From assembly GCA_037447655.1 (NCBI GenBank), contig JBBHKE010001396.1, positions 1 to 64,000 of the forward strand: a DNA stretch of 64,000 bases, read 5' to 3'. The stretch comes from Zygnema cylindricum. Its lineage: Eukaryota; Streptophyta; Zygnematophyceae; Zygnematales; Zygnemataceae. Every line of letters begins with the position of its first letter. The stretch's first letter is position 1. Of this stretch, positions 30,819 to 40,924 are shown one piece after another. The notes under the pieces are model-generated. The model did no database searches and had not been told where the DNA came from. It saw only the letters and a list, made by a program, of their open reading frames with translations. Position numbers and translations under genes: made by a program.

Positions 30819-31816
30819 TGTTGAAATTAAAGGTTTACTTAGGTATTTTCTAGGTTACTAAATTGACTTAAATAGGAGCAGGAAAAAGCAAAGGCAACCT
30901 GCTTCTAACTTCTCTCTTTAGCCCCCATACTTGTCGTATTCATTGAAGGCTGGAGAGGAGCTAGAGCCATGGCTGCCTATAATTCTGCTAGAGTCAGAAG
31001 GCAGCCTTTTGGTAGACTTACCAAAAAGGTTGACAAACCCAGGATTTGATCCTGGTACCTACCATCCGTCCAAGTAGCCTAGTGTCGTTACCATGTAGCG
31101 TAGCACCTGTGTCGAAGTATATAGGGTCGATAGCTACTTAAAGACGTGGAAATAGAGAAGCTCATTTAACTGACGAACGAACCACAATCACATCAATATA
31201 GCTAGATAGAATTACATCGAAAAGTACTGCTTGTATAATAACAGCTATAAATTAAGGCTGATATCAATCGGACGGCGGAGGAAGAAGCCAAGATCATGGA
31301 ATGGACGATTTGGCGGTATGTGGTGAAAGCCACACCGGGTGACACGTGGCAATATGACATTGGATAGCGGCATCTCCTGGACATACCATGGCGAACCAGG
31401 ATATAGCAGGCTTCGTCTTCTTGGCTATGTCATAGAATTGCCGTACAGAAAGTACTCCAGGTCAAGTACCTTCTGCACTATATAATGAATAAATTGGCTC
31501 GGTACTTCAGTAGTAAAGGGATTAGAGAAGGGTTTAGGACCTAGGAAAATTAGAGGAAGCCACCTCTCTCTCCTCGAGAGCTCCTGTATAAAAGGTCATC
31601 TTTGACAATTAATAATTTAGTGCTAAGGGAGCAAATTCAATGACTCTTTTTGTAACAGACTAAGGGGAATTTGTTCTTCTAAGGGGTGAAGTCTGACCAG
31701 TGTGTATTCTGTAAGGGTGTCAGTAATACTCATACAAAGACTAAGGGATTGAGGTTATCCTAGGGGCTTTTGGTAAGATGCCAACTCTGAGTACCAATAG
31801 AGGTCTCAAAGTTGCA
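30819..31816 (+). repeat. 3' LTR of the family A element (A2')
   Basis: It follows the polypurine tract AATAAGGGGAG and starts TGTTGAAATTAAAGG, ending CTCAAAGTTGCA. CCATGGCTGCC is at about 30968. TATAAAAG lies at 31587-31594, followed by a TGCT-AAGG-GAGCA hairpin. It carries the best preserved family A tRNA-like module. Confidence 0.85.
31032..31113 (-). other. tRNA-like module in LTR A2' (best T-arm)
   Basis: Over 82 nt on the minus strand: GACACAG at the 5' end pairs in five of seven positions with GTTTGTC at the 3' end. GCTACATGGTAACGAC is D-arm-like. CTAC...GTAG could form an anticodon stem with an 11-base loop. The T-arm CCAGG-ATCAAAT-CCTGG has a perfect five-pair stem and seven-base loop. 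This is strong evidence of tRNA ancestry but not of function. Confidence 0.6.
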
Positions 31817-33424
31817 CACCACCCACACTTGTCGCAGTTAGTGAAGGTTGAAGAGGGTGTCGTGCATGTGTCCCATAACATGAAGGTGCATGCAATATCA
31901 TCAGCTGTGCTCAACTTAAACTCAAATGATAGCGAGATATCGGAAATGAAATAAATCATAAAAGTAAAAATGGGAAAATACAACAACAGGCAAGGTGGAA
32001 GAAAAAGAAAGGTCAACGACTTAGCAGGTTATGGTTAGGTCGGTTTATTACTAAGCCGATGGATGACCACTAGGCCCCACGGTCTATTTATATTCCTTGC
32101 AAGAGTTATCTTATCAAGGATAATCTGAATTTATACTTAAATATAATAAATCAAAGCATAAACAAACGGGAAAGATAAATAAAAACCGCAAATGACGATA
32201 TGCCCGACACTTATGAGGTTTGAGATAACCAGACTCAAAAGATGCGCAAAAGCCAAATAGAAATAAATACAAAATCACAATAAATAAAAACAACACAACA
32301 ATAATCCCAACATGCAACTTCCACACTAATTAAAGTTCAGCCACAATCGGGAAAAGAAGTTTGTGTTGTGAGATCGCGGTCGAAATCCACTCAAAAGATG
32401 AAAAAAGTGAAGGGAAACCGTGTAGGTCTTGACCGAAGCCGTATAGATTAATTTGTAAGGCTTTACAAGATATTGATAATATAATAGAAAACTAGACGCT
32501 TCACGCAAAGGGAGAAAATCGCCTCTAAGCTGTCCGGACAATTTTACAAATAAAAGATGGCTGCAGAGAATCCTCAATACTGAAAATAAATCAAATGAAT
32601 AATTCCTGCACTTGAAAATTGTGTGCAGGAAATGATGCGAAATGAACTAAGTAACCAAAACTACGCCTAGCGAAAACAAGCCAATCAGAGTACAGCGTGC
32701 TATGTAAATATTTGCGTCTAGTTTGGATTTGGCCAATAGGAGGCCGAAATCCTATGCCCTACGTTACAAAATCTATAACCTACGGATTAAAACCCTTCCT
32801 ATCTACATGTGAATGCGTGAACCTCCAAATGGTTCACGACTTAAAATAGTCCAATAGCGTAGCTTCGTCAAAACTGACAGCGAATTTGTCTGTCATTTGC
32901 GTCGACGGTCCAGATGCGAAGTTACAAAAATTACATAATCAGCGTCGACGGCCGGGATGCTACTTTACGAGAAACGATTAAAAATTGTCGTCGGCCGGGA
33001 TTTCCGGAAATGAAAGTAGGTACGGTAGGACCGAAAGTACGGTCCAATTTGTAATCGCGGAAATTCCGGGTAATGTAAGTCGTACGGTGGACGTAAAATA
33101 ATCGAATCCACCGTCGGCAAAAATCGCGTAAGATATCTATTGTATGGTAAGTCGTGGCCGCGGGAATTCCGGTCGGCGTAAGTCGTACGGTCGAAGCGAA
33201 ATAATCAAATCCGCCGTCGGCGGAAATCGCGGAAAAATATACGTCGTACGGTAGGACCGCGGGTACGATCCAAATCGCTATCCCGGAAATCACTGAAAAT
33301 GTAGGTCGTACGGTACACGTCGTACGGTCCTGCGAAACCCAATAATACCCGAATACAAATTAGTGTAGCGGCTGCCCGTCTTAACGCCTAAATATAAAAA
33401 ACTAAAATGTCCGACGACATGCGG
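31817..33424. other. Non-coding stretch, no gene recognised
   Basis: The first 35 bases look like the middle of an A/B-type LTR cut by the element to the left. The rest holds no frame with a recognisable product. CCAATC and CCAATAGG occur at about 32681 and 32733. The right part, from about 32890, is dense in GTCGTACGGT and CGGAAATTCCGG-like words, described separately. It could be promoter-like sequence of an unrecognised LTR. Confidence 0.4.
33020..33330. repeat. GTCGTACGGT motif array
   Basis: Five exact copies of GTCGTACGGT lie at 33079, 33182, 33243, 33305 and 33319, with near copies such as GTAGGTACGGTAGG between. They are interspersed with GTCGGC and CGCGGAAAT words. Spacing is irregular (14 to about 100 bp), so this looks like clustered short motifs, not a simple satellite. 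Confidence 0.6.
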
Positions 33425-33950
33425 CTTGACAAGGGAGCTAGAGCCATGGCTGCCTATGCTGTCTAGAAAGAGACAAACAGTTATTATTGAAAAAAGGTAA
33501 TTAATAGCTCACTTCTCTATTTTAAATATACTTTAAAGAGAGAGAGTAAGGATAAAAGGCACGCCATGGCTGCCACCATATTTAGAAAGTGGCAAATTTT
33601 GAAGTAGATGATATTTTACCAAAATATTGCCTAAGTCCGGATTTAAACCTGCAACTTATAGATTCTATATAGTCGGGCGCCTTAAACATTAAGGCGCTAC
33701 GAAACGATACACGTGACGAATTCAAAGATATATAAACGTTAACGAACCGGCTAATTAACACCAAACTAACGAAGAGGAACATTTCATGCACGTACGCGAA
33801 TCTGAACGGTCTAAAATATGTTTTGATCGAACGGCCAATATTGTAACAGCCATCCAAAGTGAGCTTTTGGCGGCATTTGGAGATAGCGTCACGCGGTGCC
33901 ACGTAGCACCGCATTATTTGATACCAGAGAAGATGGGAGGAGGAACCATG
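33425..33950 (+). repeat. LTR fragments: A-like scrap, then family C copy C2
   Basis: GGGAGCTAGAGCCATGGCTGCC at about 33427-33450 is A-like. From about 33485, TTGAAAAAAGGTAATTAATAG matches the start of LTR C1. ACGCCATGGCTGCC follows at about 33562, and the C sequence continues to GAAGATGGGAGGAGGAACCATG at 33950, where homology ends. The TATA box and 3' half of C are missing. Confidence 0.65.
33626..33703 (-). other. tRNA-like module in LTR C2 (antisense)
   Basis: The minus strand reads GCGCCTTAATGTTTAAGGCGCCCGAC (D-arm), then AGTTGCAGGTTTAAATCCGGA, a T-arm with B-box-like GGTTTAAATCC. Placement and order equal those of 14342-14418. The anticodon region is scrambled. Confidence 0.55.
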
Positions 33951-34653
33951 TCGAGCGTGCCGAAAACATCAGAGGAGGGCCCACTGCCCGGGTAATTGGC
34001 ATTAGAGTCCTGCAAACAACCTTCCCCAGAATGTGAATGCTCCTCACAACCATGTTTGTGCCCAATGCTACCCGCCTTATTCTTGTGAGCATGCATGGAA
34101 GGTGTGGATGAGTGTTTGGGGGGGGCGAAAAGATATCCCCTCCCCCCTCTCCTTCCCCCTCCTGGCCAGGGGAAAGGAGGGAATCCTTAGAGGTGGAGCC
34201 GGGTCCTTTATTTTGACGATCTGTTGGAAGCCTAACAAAAATCCTCTCAAAATCCACTATTCTGGTACAAAAGATTCTGGTAATCGACCCCGGAAGAAAC
34301 CCAACCAGAGCCCCAAAAAGGACTACCAAAGAGAGAACCCAGATGCTTCCACTCAGAAAAAATGAAAGGATAGAAATATAAAAATGTTGTCTCAAAATTA
34401 ACAATATCACCTTGCCCTTAGAAAAATAGAGGATAAAGTTAGAATGTGGAATAATGGCAAGCGAGCTCAACCTAACCCCAAAACGTAACGTGGACAACCA
34501 AAAGGAGACGAAATCCCCCCCTGAAAACCCCGGAACAAGTAAGGCCTCCTTAACTCCTCGGTTTCCGCGACCCGGAACCGGCAAGACCCTTCTTAGTTTC
34601 CAACAAACACGAGTCCCCAAATCGCCCAAAACAGGAAAGATGGTGCCAACCAC
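33889..34653 (-). CDS. Uncharacterised 254-codon open frame, doubtful
   Basis: I do not recognise this frame. The predicted protein has a hydrophobic stretch at about residues 85-135 (ILSFFLSGSIWVLSLVVLFGA) that could be one or two membrane segments. A Gly/Glu-rich, then Pro-rich segment follows. Its last 20 or so codons run into the LTR C2 remnant, which argues against a conserved gene. Plus-strand frames of about 110 codons overlap it. It is most likely a chance frame. Confidence 0.12.
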   Translation of the reverse strand: MVGTIFPVLGDLGTRVCWKLRRVLPVPGRGNRGVKEALLVPGFSGGDFVSFWLSTLRFGVRLSSLAIIPHSNFILYFSKGKVILLILRQHFYISILSFFLSGSIWVLSLVVLFGALVGFLPGSITRIFCTRIVDFERIFVRLPTDRQNKGPGSTSKDSLLSPGQEGEGEGGGDIFSPPPNTHPHLPCMLTRIRRVALGTNMVVRSIHILGKVVCRTLMPITRAVGPPLMFSARSTWFLLPSSLVSNNAVLRGTA

Positions 34654-35419
34654 AAAACCGGACTACGATTTCCACAAAGGACGGATGCAAACCAAGATGG
34701 CAATATCACATGCAAAACAAAAGTTCTCCACAAGAAAGTTTGCTGGAATTTTTAGGGTTTTTCTCCGGAGACAGTACTGAAACAGCAACCTGTCTCCCTC
34801 GGCCACAAGTGCCTTATACAAGCCAAGTTTGTCCTACCGATAGTACCAGAGTCAAAGCAATACCACGAGCCAATCACCGGCCAGGAATTGTTATCGTACA
34901 GACACAAGACAAAACAGGTTGTACTACACTCAGGGCAAAAAGTTAGGCGACTATCTTCGGCTAGATTAGAAGCCAAGGGTTTTTCTACGACACAATCCTG
35001 AGCAACAAAGTTCTCAATTGACGTGAAACGCCAAACTTTGGCTCAGATTAATAAATGCTCTACCCACCTGGTGGACCTGAACTAACGTCCTACTAATAGC
35101 CAACAGCAAAATCTACAAGACTATCCCAAAAGTTACGTGGCGTTCCACAATGTAGCCCCCAATGGGACAGTTGGCAACTGGGTCACATCTAACAGAATGG
35201 TAATCTTTGGAACGGAGTAACTTTGTCGTCCGGCCTCCATTATGCGTGAAATAAAGTGCGTTTCTTTCAATTACGACAATAGAAGAATTTGGTCTGGCTG
35301 AGTGCGCTCCTTTCCCCATACTTTAATGACCGTACAGAGGAAAAAGGCCCAGGAATCCTTGGTAAGATAAAAAGGGTGCATGTGAAGCACATGAGCTTGA
35401 CAGAACACAAAATGGAACC
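33951..35419. other. Unrecognised stretch, less AT-rich than its surroundings
   Basis: It has no copia motifs. The composition is C-rich on the plus strand around 34130-34170 and 34510-34580. Long frames overlap on both strands here, which is expected in sequence with few stop-like words and is weak evidence for coding. It is bounded left by a broken LTR C and right by a broken LTR E. Confidence 0.35.
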
Positions 35420-35696
35420 AGACTTCAAAGTAGTAAAACTGTAGACAATTTTTTAGAATCTTCTGAGTATTATATCTAAAGTATTGTTCGGTCAATGCTG
35501 AAACTTTGAGATTCGTCACTGTTTATGCTACTCTATATTTGAAAGAGTTTTGTGAAGTTAGGATGCTTGTATGAGATTTGGTGAGATCTTGAAAACAACT
35601 ATTTGGAAGGATTCTTGATAGCTTCTGAGAGTATATTATGTCTACTTCTACTACTATTGCTGCTTGTCCACGTGCACCAGTGGTTCTAAAACAACA
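35420..35696 (+). repeat. LTR family E, 3' part only (E1)
   Basis: AGACTTCAAAGTAGTAAAACTG to the end ACAACA matches the last 280 bp of the minus LTR at 60138-60992. The gag ATG (35638, MSTSTTIAA) lies inside it. The 5' 580 bp are missing. Confidence 0.75.
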
Positions 35697-36540
35697 GGTT
35701 ATGGGCCTCTCATCAAGAATTCATATCTATCCGAGGCAAATTATGTTTCTGGGCGGATATGGGGACTCACTTTGGAATGTTTTTGGATATCTTGGATGGT
35801 TGGCTAGATAAATCTGATCCTTAATGGTCTGATAAAAACACACAGGCTCGCTCTATTTTGAAATTTTGTATATATTGGGACTTAGCTATGTCTCGAATAA
35901 TAATAAAAAAAGCAATTTATATTTGGATATCTCTTTTAAATGATTATTAAAAGGCTAATGTTCGAAAGAACTTTCTTATAGCTGGGAAAATTTAGGACTA
36001 TAAGAACACTGGCGGTACAATGGCTAATATTCTAACAAATTTGGCATCCTTGTAGATGCACATGATTGTTCAGGTGGGGAGTTTCTTTTGGTTTAACTAG
36101 CAGCATTGCTCATGAGGGGTCTCCCTCAAAGTGTGAAAGGAACATGTGATATGCTCAAACACAAAGGTAAGGCTAGCTAGACTTTACAATTAACAATTAA
36201 TATTTTACTAGAGGAGGGAGCTACATCTAATATTCTCAATGTTGAGCAAGTAAAGGCTTTTAATTGAGACTTCGAGAAAAAATGACACTTTAATCAGCAA
36301 AGAAATTAGTTTAATCAGTTCAGACAGTTTAATAAGGGTGGAATTAGACAATCCAACAATGCATGTTTCTTTTTTAGTGAGAGATGTCATGGATATAAAT
36401 TCTGTCCTAAGCTTAAAAATACTTACGAAATAGGTTTATAAAGGCCGAAATGGAAACAAAGGAAGTTTTACAAAAGCTTCAAAGTGCCTACACCTCGTGG
36501 AAATGCAATGTTTTCAGCTTCTTCGTCACTCCAAGATGAG
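35638..36540 (+). pseudogene. gag: Gag of E-type element
   Basis: It starts in the LTR and crosses GGTTATGGGCC (35697-35707, primer site). Damaged copies of the core follow: LAMSRIIIKKAIYIWISLL, AGKI-stop-DYKNTGGTMANIL, LLMRGLPQSVKGTCDMLKHKG, FNQQRN-like and QFRQFNKGGIRQSNNACFF. The zinc knuckle is frame-broken at 36360-36420 (RCHGYKFCPKLKN). It is close to the minus gag at 59277-60193. Confidence 0.75.
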
Positions 36541-38010
36541 ACTTTGACATTTTTGAGGGGGATGAAACGGATCTATTCGCTATGGAGGCATCAATAGAGG
36601 GCCCGAAGGACACAGGATGGATAATGGATACGGGAGCGTCAGCCCACATGTGTTGGATACGGGAGCGTCAACCCACATGTGCTGGAATAAGGCTAACTTC
36701 AAAAATCTGAAATCAACGTCGGGGAAAAAAATTTATTATGCTTGTGGAATGAGTGTTTAGACTCGTGCTGTGGGTGATGTATCTTTGCAAGTTGATGTAG
36801 AGGGAAAAGCAAGTGAAAGGACTCTTCACAATGTCTTATTTGTGCCTGACTTAAAGAAAAATATGTTTTCTACGTCCTTGGTAGAAAGTAAAGGCTTTGA
36901 GGTTAATTTGAAAAATGGTAGGCAGGTTGTTAGCAAAAATTGCAAAGTTGCGGTTACAGGTACAATAGATACTAGCAAGATGTACCGCATGGATATAGTT
37001 AATAACAAGGAGAATGATTTTATGTACTCTGATGTTTTGCATTCATATGAGTTGTGGCATAAAAGATTTGGCCATGTAAACTATGATAATCTGAAAAAAA
37101 TGGTACTTGCTCGAAAAATAGAGGGTGTATTAATCACAGATCAGCCGGTCAAAACATGTGACGGCTACGCTTTAGGCAAAATCCACAGACTACCATTTCC
37201 TTAAGAGTTTGAGCATCGGTCCACAAAACTATTTCAACAAATTCATTCTGATGTTTTTGGTCTTTCAAAGCTTCCATCTGCTGGGGAAATGAAATATATG
37301 TTCACCTTCACTGATGATTTCTCCAGGTTTACTTTAGTTTACTTCATGAAGGCAAAGAGCGAAGTGTTTGGTTACTTCTAACACTATAAAGCATGGGTTG
37401 AAAAACTCTATAATTTACCTATTTTGGAGCTCAAATCGGACAATGGTGGGGAATATGCATCGAAGGAATTTGAAAACTTTTTACTCGAGGAAGGTATAAG
37501 TCATCTGTTGACTGTTCCGTACTCACCGAAAAAAAATGGGGTTTTGGAGAGATTAATTTGAACCCTCATGAAGAGCTCTAGGTTTATGCTTGTAGATAAA
37601 AATGTGGATCCAAAATTATAGGGTGAGGCTCTAAATTGTGCGATTTATATTAAAAATATGATAGGATAAAGATCGGTAGAAACTACTCCTTACGAGATCT
37701 AGATAGGTAGCAAATTAAATGTTAGCCATTTCAAAGTCTTTGGTAGTAAATGCTTTATCTTGGATACATCTAATGATAGATGGAAAATGGAACCGAAGGG
37801 ATTACCGGGTATTTTGTTAGGATATTATGATCACTCCAAAGGTTATAGGGTCCTTGTGTTGAGAAGCAAAAAATAGTTGTAGCAAGGAACATCATTCTCA
37901 AAGATGAACTAAACTCGATAGATCTATTTGAAATGACAGAGTAGCAAAAGCAACAAAAATTGCAAGAGTATGTCATTTTAGATTGTATGAAAGAAATTGT
38001 CCCGCAAATG
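36541..38010 (+). pseudogene. pol: Protease and integrase of E-type element
   Basis: The protease is GWIMDTGASAHMC at about 36617-36655, with DTG intact, but a 29-bp tandem duplication follows. An open frame carries LHNVLFVPDLKKNMFSTSLVESKGFEV, LWHKRFGHVNYDNL and CDGYALGKIHRLPFP (CxxC is CxxY). The core keeps HSDVFGLSKLPS, KSDNGGEYASKEFENF and KNGVLERL, so all three acidic residues remain, though stops occur. It ends near 38010, where LTR G begins. Confidence 0.85.
36625..36682. repeat. 29-bp tandem duplication in the protease
   Basis: TGGATACGGGAGCGTCAGCC... at 36625-36653 is repeated at 36654-36682 with two differences. It duplicates the DTGAS active-site segment and shifts the frame by two bases. 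Confidence 0.85.
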
Positions 38011-38719
38011 CGAAATTCATTATTCAAAATGATATTTTATAACCCACGTTAGATAAATTCAAAAGTACTCCACTTTAAATTTTAAAAAGTATAACGTCAC
38101 TACTTAAGATAATCGAAACGACAAAATACAACAAGAACAGCTAAAATTTGAAATTTAAATTCTGGTTTCATACGTAATAAGAAAATTCAAATTTCTTAGT
38201 ATGCAATTTTTGAATATTTCAATCCAACTTAGCTTAGTTCGTTATGTTCAAGAAATAACTGTGTTAGTTTAGGAAGTATATAATAACCATTGTAGGATGT
38301 AGAAGATATCAGATTATTTTACATTGTATGTTTACATTCTTCTCTAATTTTAAGGAAATTTCATTTGCTTTGAGTTTTGTGTAAATCTGAATGTGATTAT
38401 CGAAATATAAATCTGATCAAGTATAATCTGAGAATATCAGAAGGTTATTATTGTCAGAAGGGAAGTAATTATCTGACTGTGAGTAAGATTAAGTGGCTTC
38501 AAGGTTTGACATCTGATTTCTTTTAAAGCTGGATGTCTTTAATAGATTTCAAGGGGACAGGTTATTTCTCCAAGTTCTGTTTCAGATAAAAGTTAACACT
38601 TAAGAATTTAAGATACCTTGAAGTAATTTGTTTGCAAGGGAATTTTGAGATTATTTCTTTGGAAGTTTAAGGTTGCTTAGCTGTAAGTGATCAGTCAACA
38701 TGGACGATCAAAGTTTACA
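38010..38719 (+). repeat. 5' LTR of element G, 5'-truncated
   Basis: It is similar to 43820-44530. It ends AAGTTTACA. The gag ATG at 38700 (MDDQSLH) lies inside the LTR. The exact left limit within the preceding linker sequence is uncertain by some tens of bases. Confidence 0.75.
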
Positions 38720-39496
38720 CGTTATGGGCCCACGCCATAAACTGTCTGTATTCAATGGATCTAATAATCTGTTATGGAAGACTCTTATGGAAGGACATCC
38801 GAGGAGAAAAAACTTATTCATGTGGTGGATAAATTAGTTACAAAGATATCATCAGGATCAGATGATGAAGGATCTGAACAGATGGATAATACAAAAGTAG
38901 AAAATTTGCTTTTTCATAGTATATCTGAAGATATTGTCATGTCTTGTATAACGTTTAGGGATACTTGTGATATTTGGAATGAACTAGAGGAAATGTATCA
39001 GGTGTCAAACTTACAACAACAGACAGTGATAGATCAGATGATTCAGAAATACAAATATATAGGAGGATCTATGATCGGATATATCAATGAATTTCAAAAA
39101 TTATATACAGAAGCTGCAGGAACAGTAATAGTATATAAAGCTGATGAGCAGGTTTTTCAATTAGTATGTCGTTTACCTCCAGAGTACAGATGTGTGTTGC
39201 AACAGTTACAAATGCACAAACAAGAAAATTGGAAATGGTCACAAGCTGTAGGTTTGATTCTAGTTGAAGAGTCAAATTTACAATTAATGGGAGGTGATCC
39301 ATCCGTTAAAGCTTTGTCATCTCAATATCAAAACCGAAAGTTACTAATCAGGGGAGCTATGATGAACCAAAGGATAAGACTTATTACTATTTTCATAAAC
39401 CAAGACATTTCAAGCGAAATTGTTATTTGTACCTCAAGGAGATCAACAAAGGAAAGAAACCTTTCAAACAACCAACCAAGGAAGGAATTGTTCTAA
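38700..39496 (+). pseudogene. gag: Gag of element G
   Basis: MDDQSLHVMGPRHKLSVFNG and NLLW are followed by a frameshift near 38775 into a 240-codon open frame: ENLLFHSISEDIVMSCITF, IWNELEEMYQVSNLQQQTV, KYKYIGGSMIGYINEFQKL, LVCRLPPEYRCVLQQLQ and AVGLILVEESNLQL. A zinc knuckle in a shifted frame (YYYFHKPRHFKRNC-like) lies at about 39383-39425. It is unusually well preserved for this window. Confidence 0.8.
38720..38734 (+). other. Primer binding site of element G
   Basis: CGTTATGGGCCCACG follows the LTR end and overlaps gag codons (HVMGPR). It is the same initiator tRNA-Met anticodon-arm complement with end mismatches. Confidence 0.65.
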
Positions 39497-39983
39497 GTGA
39501 AAAAGAAGAAGACAGAGAAGTGACGTCATTCCCAGAGGAGTTTGTCTGCATGTCTAAAACAGGTGAAGACTCATCAGCTACCGGATGGATCATAGATTCA
39601 GGAGCATGTGCTCATATGTGCAAAGATAAAGAACTTTTTGTCTCCTTTCAAGAAATATCACCAACAAAAGTTTATTGCGGTAATGGAACCACTGAAATAT
39701 CTACAGCAAAAGGAAAAGTTATTTTGCATGTGAAGGTAGGAAGTGATACATTCAAAAGAATGCTAGAAAATGTTTTGTATGTTCCTAGTTTTACAAAGAC
39801 TGTTTTCTACATCAGTTGCAGCAAAAAGAGGATTCAAAAGAGTCATGGAAGGAAGTCGGCAGATTGTCAATATGAACGGTCAGACATTTGTAGAAGGTAT
39901 CCTAAGTGAGAACAACATGTTTAGAATCATCATGGGAAATAATAATCATAATTTTGGACTGCACTCTGGAGAGTTGTCTCATC
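39427..39983 (+). pseudogene. pol: Protease and pre-integrase start of element G
   Basis: The protease block GWIIDSGACAHMCKDKELF keeps D-S-G. YCGNGTTEISTAKGKV and MLENVLYVPSF follow. A one-base shift leads to FSTSVAAKRGFKRVMEGSRQIV and EGILSENNMFRI. The frame runs into LTR B5 at 39984, just after LSH, and continues at 40925. Confidence 0.85.
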
Positions 39984-40919
39984 TGTTGAAATAAATAGTT
40001 TTGGGTATTTTCTAGGTCTTAGTAAATTAGCGGAAAAAGACGGCAGCTTGCCTTCATATCTTCTCTCTTACCCCCAGTTGTAGTCACTGAAGGAGAGAGA
40101 GAGAGTGATGGAGCCATGGCCGCCTCAGCTCCATATACAGGGTTAGAGAGTGACCTTAAGTCACTCTTTACCAAAAGGTTGAGTCCAGTAGGACTCGAAC
40201 CCCCGACCGGTAGAGCGTGGAGTAGCCGTCTGCTCTATCTTGTCTGTCGTAGAAGCTCGTTAAAGTATATAGGGTATGATTCATATTTAAGGAATGTTAT
40301 GTCCTATAATCCGATTAACGGAAATGTAAAATGTTACATCATAGAACATGTTAAGTTTAGTGCGGACTGGATCCCGCACGAAACAAATCTATCTGACATT
40401 TGTTTCGACGGACGATACTTAATGTCGGTTCGTATCCAACGACATACGTCTTCGCTGAGATCGCGGAAAGGTCACTTTGGCGTTTTGTGGCGTGGCATGA
40501 CCTGGAGCCATGTGGAAAGATGACATTCGGTCGCGGGAATTCCGAGGAACGTACGGACGAGTAAGATGTGGACACGCGTGCGCTTAAAAGCCTTGTCGTA
40601 CATTGGTCGTACAAAAGGTACACCGGCAGTAGTACTTTTTGGTACAGTACAGTAATCTGATTGTTTCGTACTTCAGTAGATAGAAGTTGTTAGAGGGAAT
40701 CAAGACTTGAAATATTCTGCCTCATAGCTTCTCGCCTGGTTGGGCGTTTTCTGAGATTCTTTTACTTACGGACTCAGGGGAGTCCAGGCTACACACGAGT
40801 GCATTCAAATTGTTAGCTTGTTTGCTTGGGCAGCATTGGTTGTCATTGAAAGTGGGTTAGTTAATAACTATCTAGAGGCTTTCTGAATTCTGTGATCCAA
40901 TGAAGGACACACAATTGCA
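39984..40919 (+). repeat. Solo LTR, family B (B5), inside element G
   Basis: It starts TGTTGAAATAAATAG and ends ACACAATTGCA. The flanks are TCATC (39979-39983) and TGATC (40920-40924), a 5-bp duplication with one change. Removing the LTR and one duplicate joins LSH to HELWHKRLGH in frame. CCATGGCCGCC is at about 40115. GGACTCAGGGGAGTCC (40770-40785) is present, but the TATA position is lost. No internal sequence remains, as expected after LTR-LTR recombination. Confidence 0.9.
40181..40258 (-). other. tRNA-like module in solo LTR B5
   Basis: The minus strand reads GAGCTTC (5' end), GATAGAGCAGACGG (D-arm end), GACGG...CCGGTC as an anticodon stem around a 15-base loop, then GGTCGGGGGTTCGAGTCCTAC with a textbook B-box GGTTCGAGTCC, and TGGACTC (3' end). 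The length is 78 nt. This copy has the best B-box of the window. Confidence 0.6.
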
Positions 40920-40924
40920 TGATC

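Larger units (their letters stand above)
25465..31816 (+). mobile_element. Family A copia element with both LTRs
   Basis: The order is LTR 25465-26465, primer site, gag, protease, integrase, RT, RNase H, polypurine tract, LTR 30819-31816. The LTRs look roughly 88-90% alike, so the copy is older than D. The flanks CAACT and CACCA are not a clean duplication. The flanking sequence reads as one interrupted LTR, which suggests a nested insertion. Many stops, a 101-bp internal tandem duplication and frameshifts make it defective. Confidence 0.85.

Noticed and set aside
31032-31113. Functional nuclear tRNA genes
   Set aside because: Acceptor stems pair incompletely, anticodon loops are too long, and copies differ at key places; reported as tRNA-like only.
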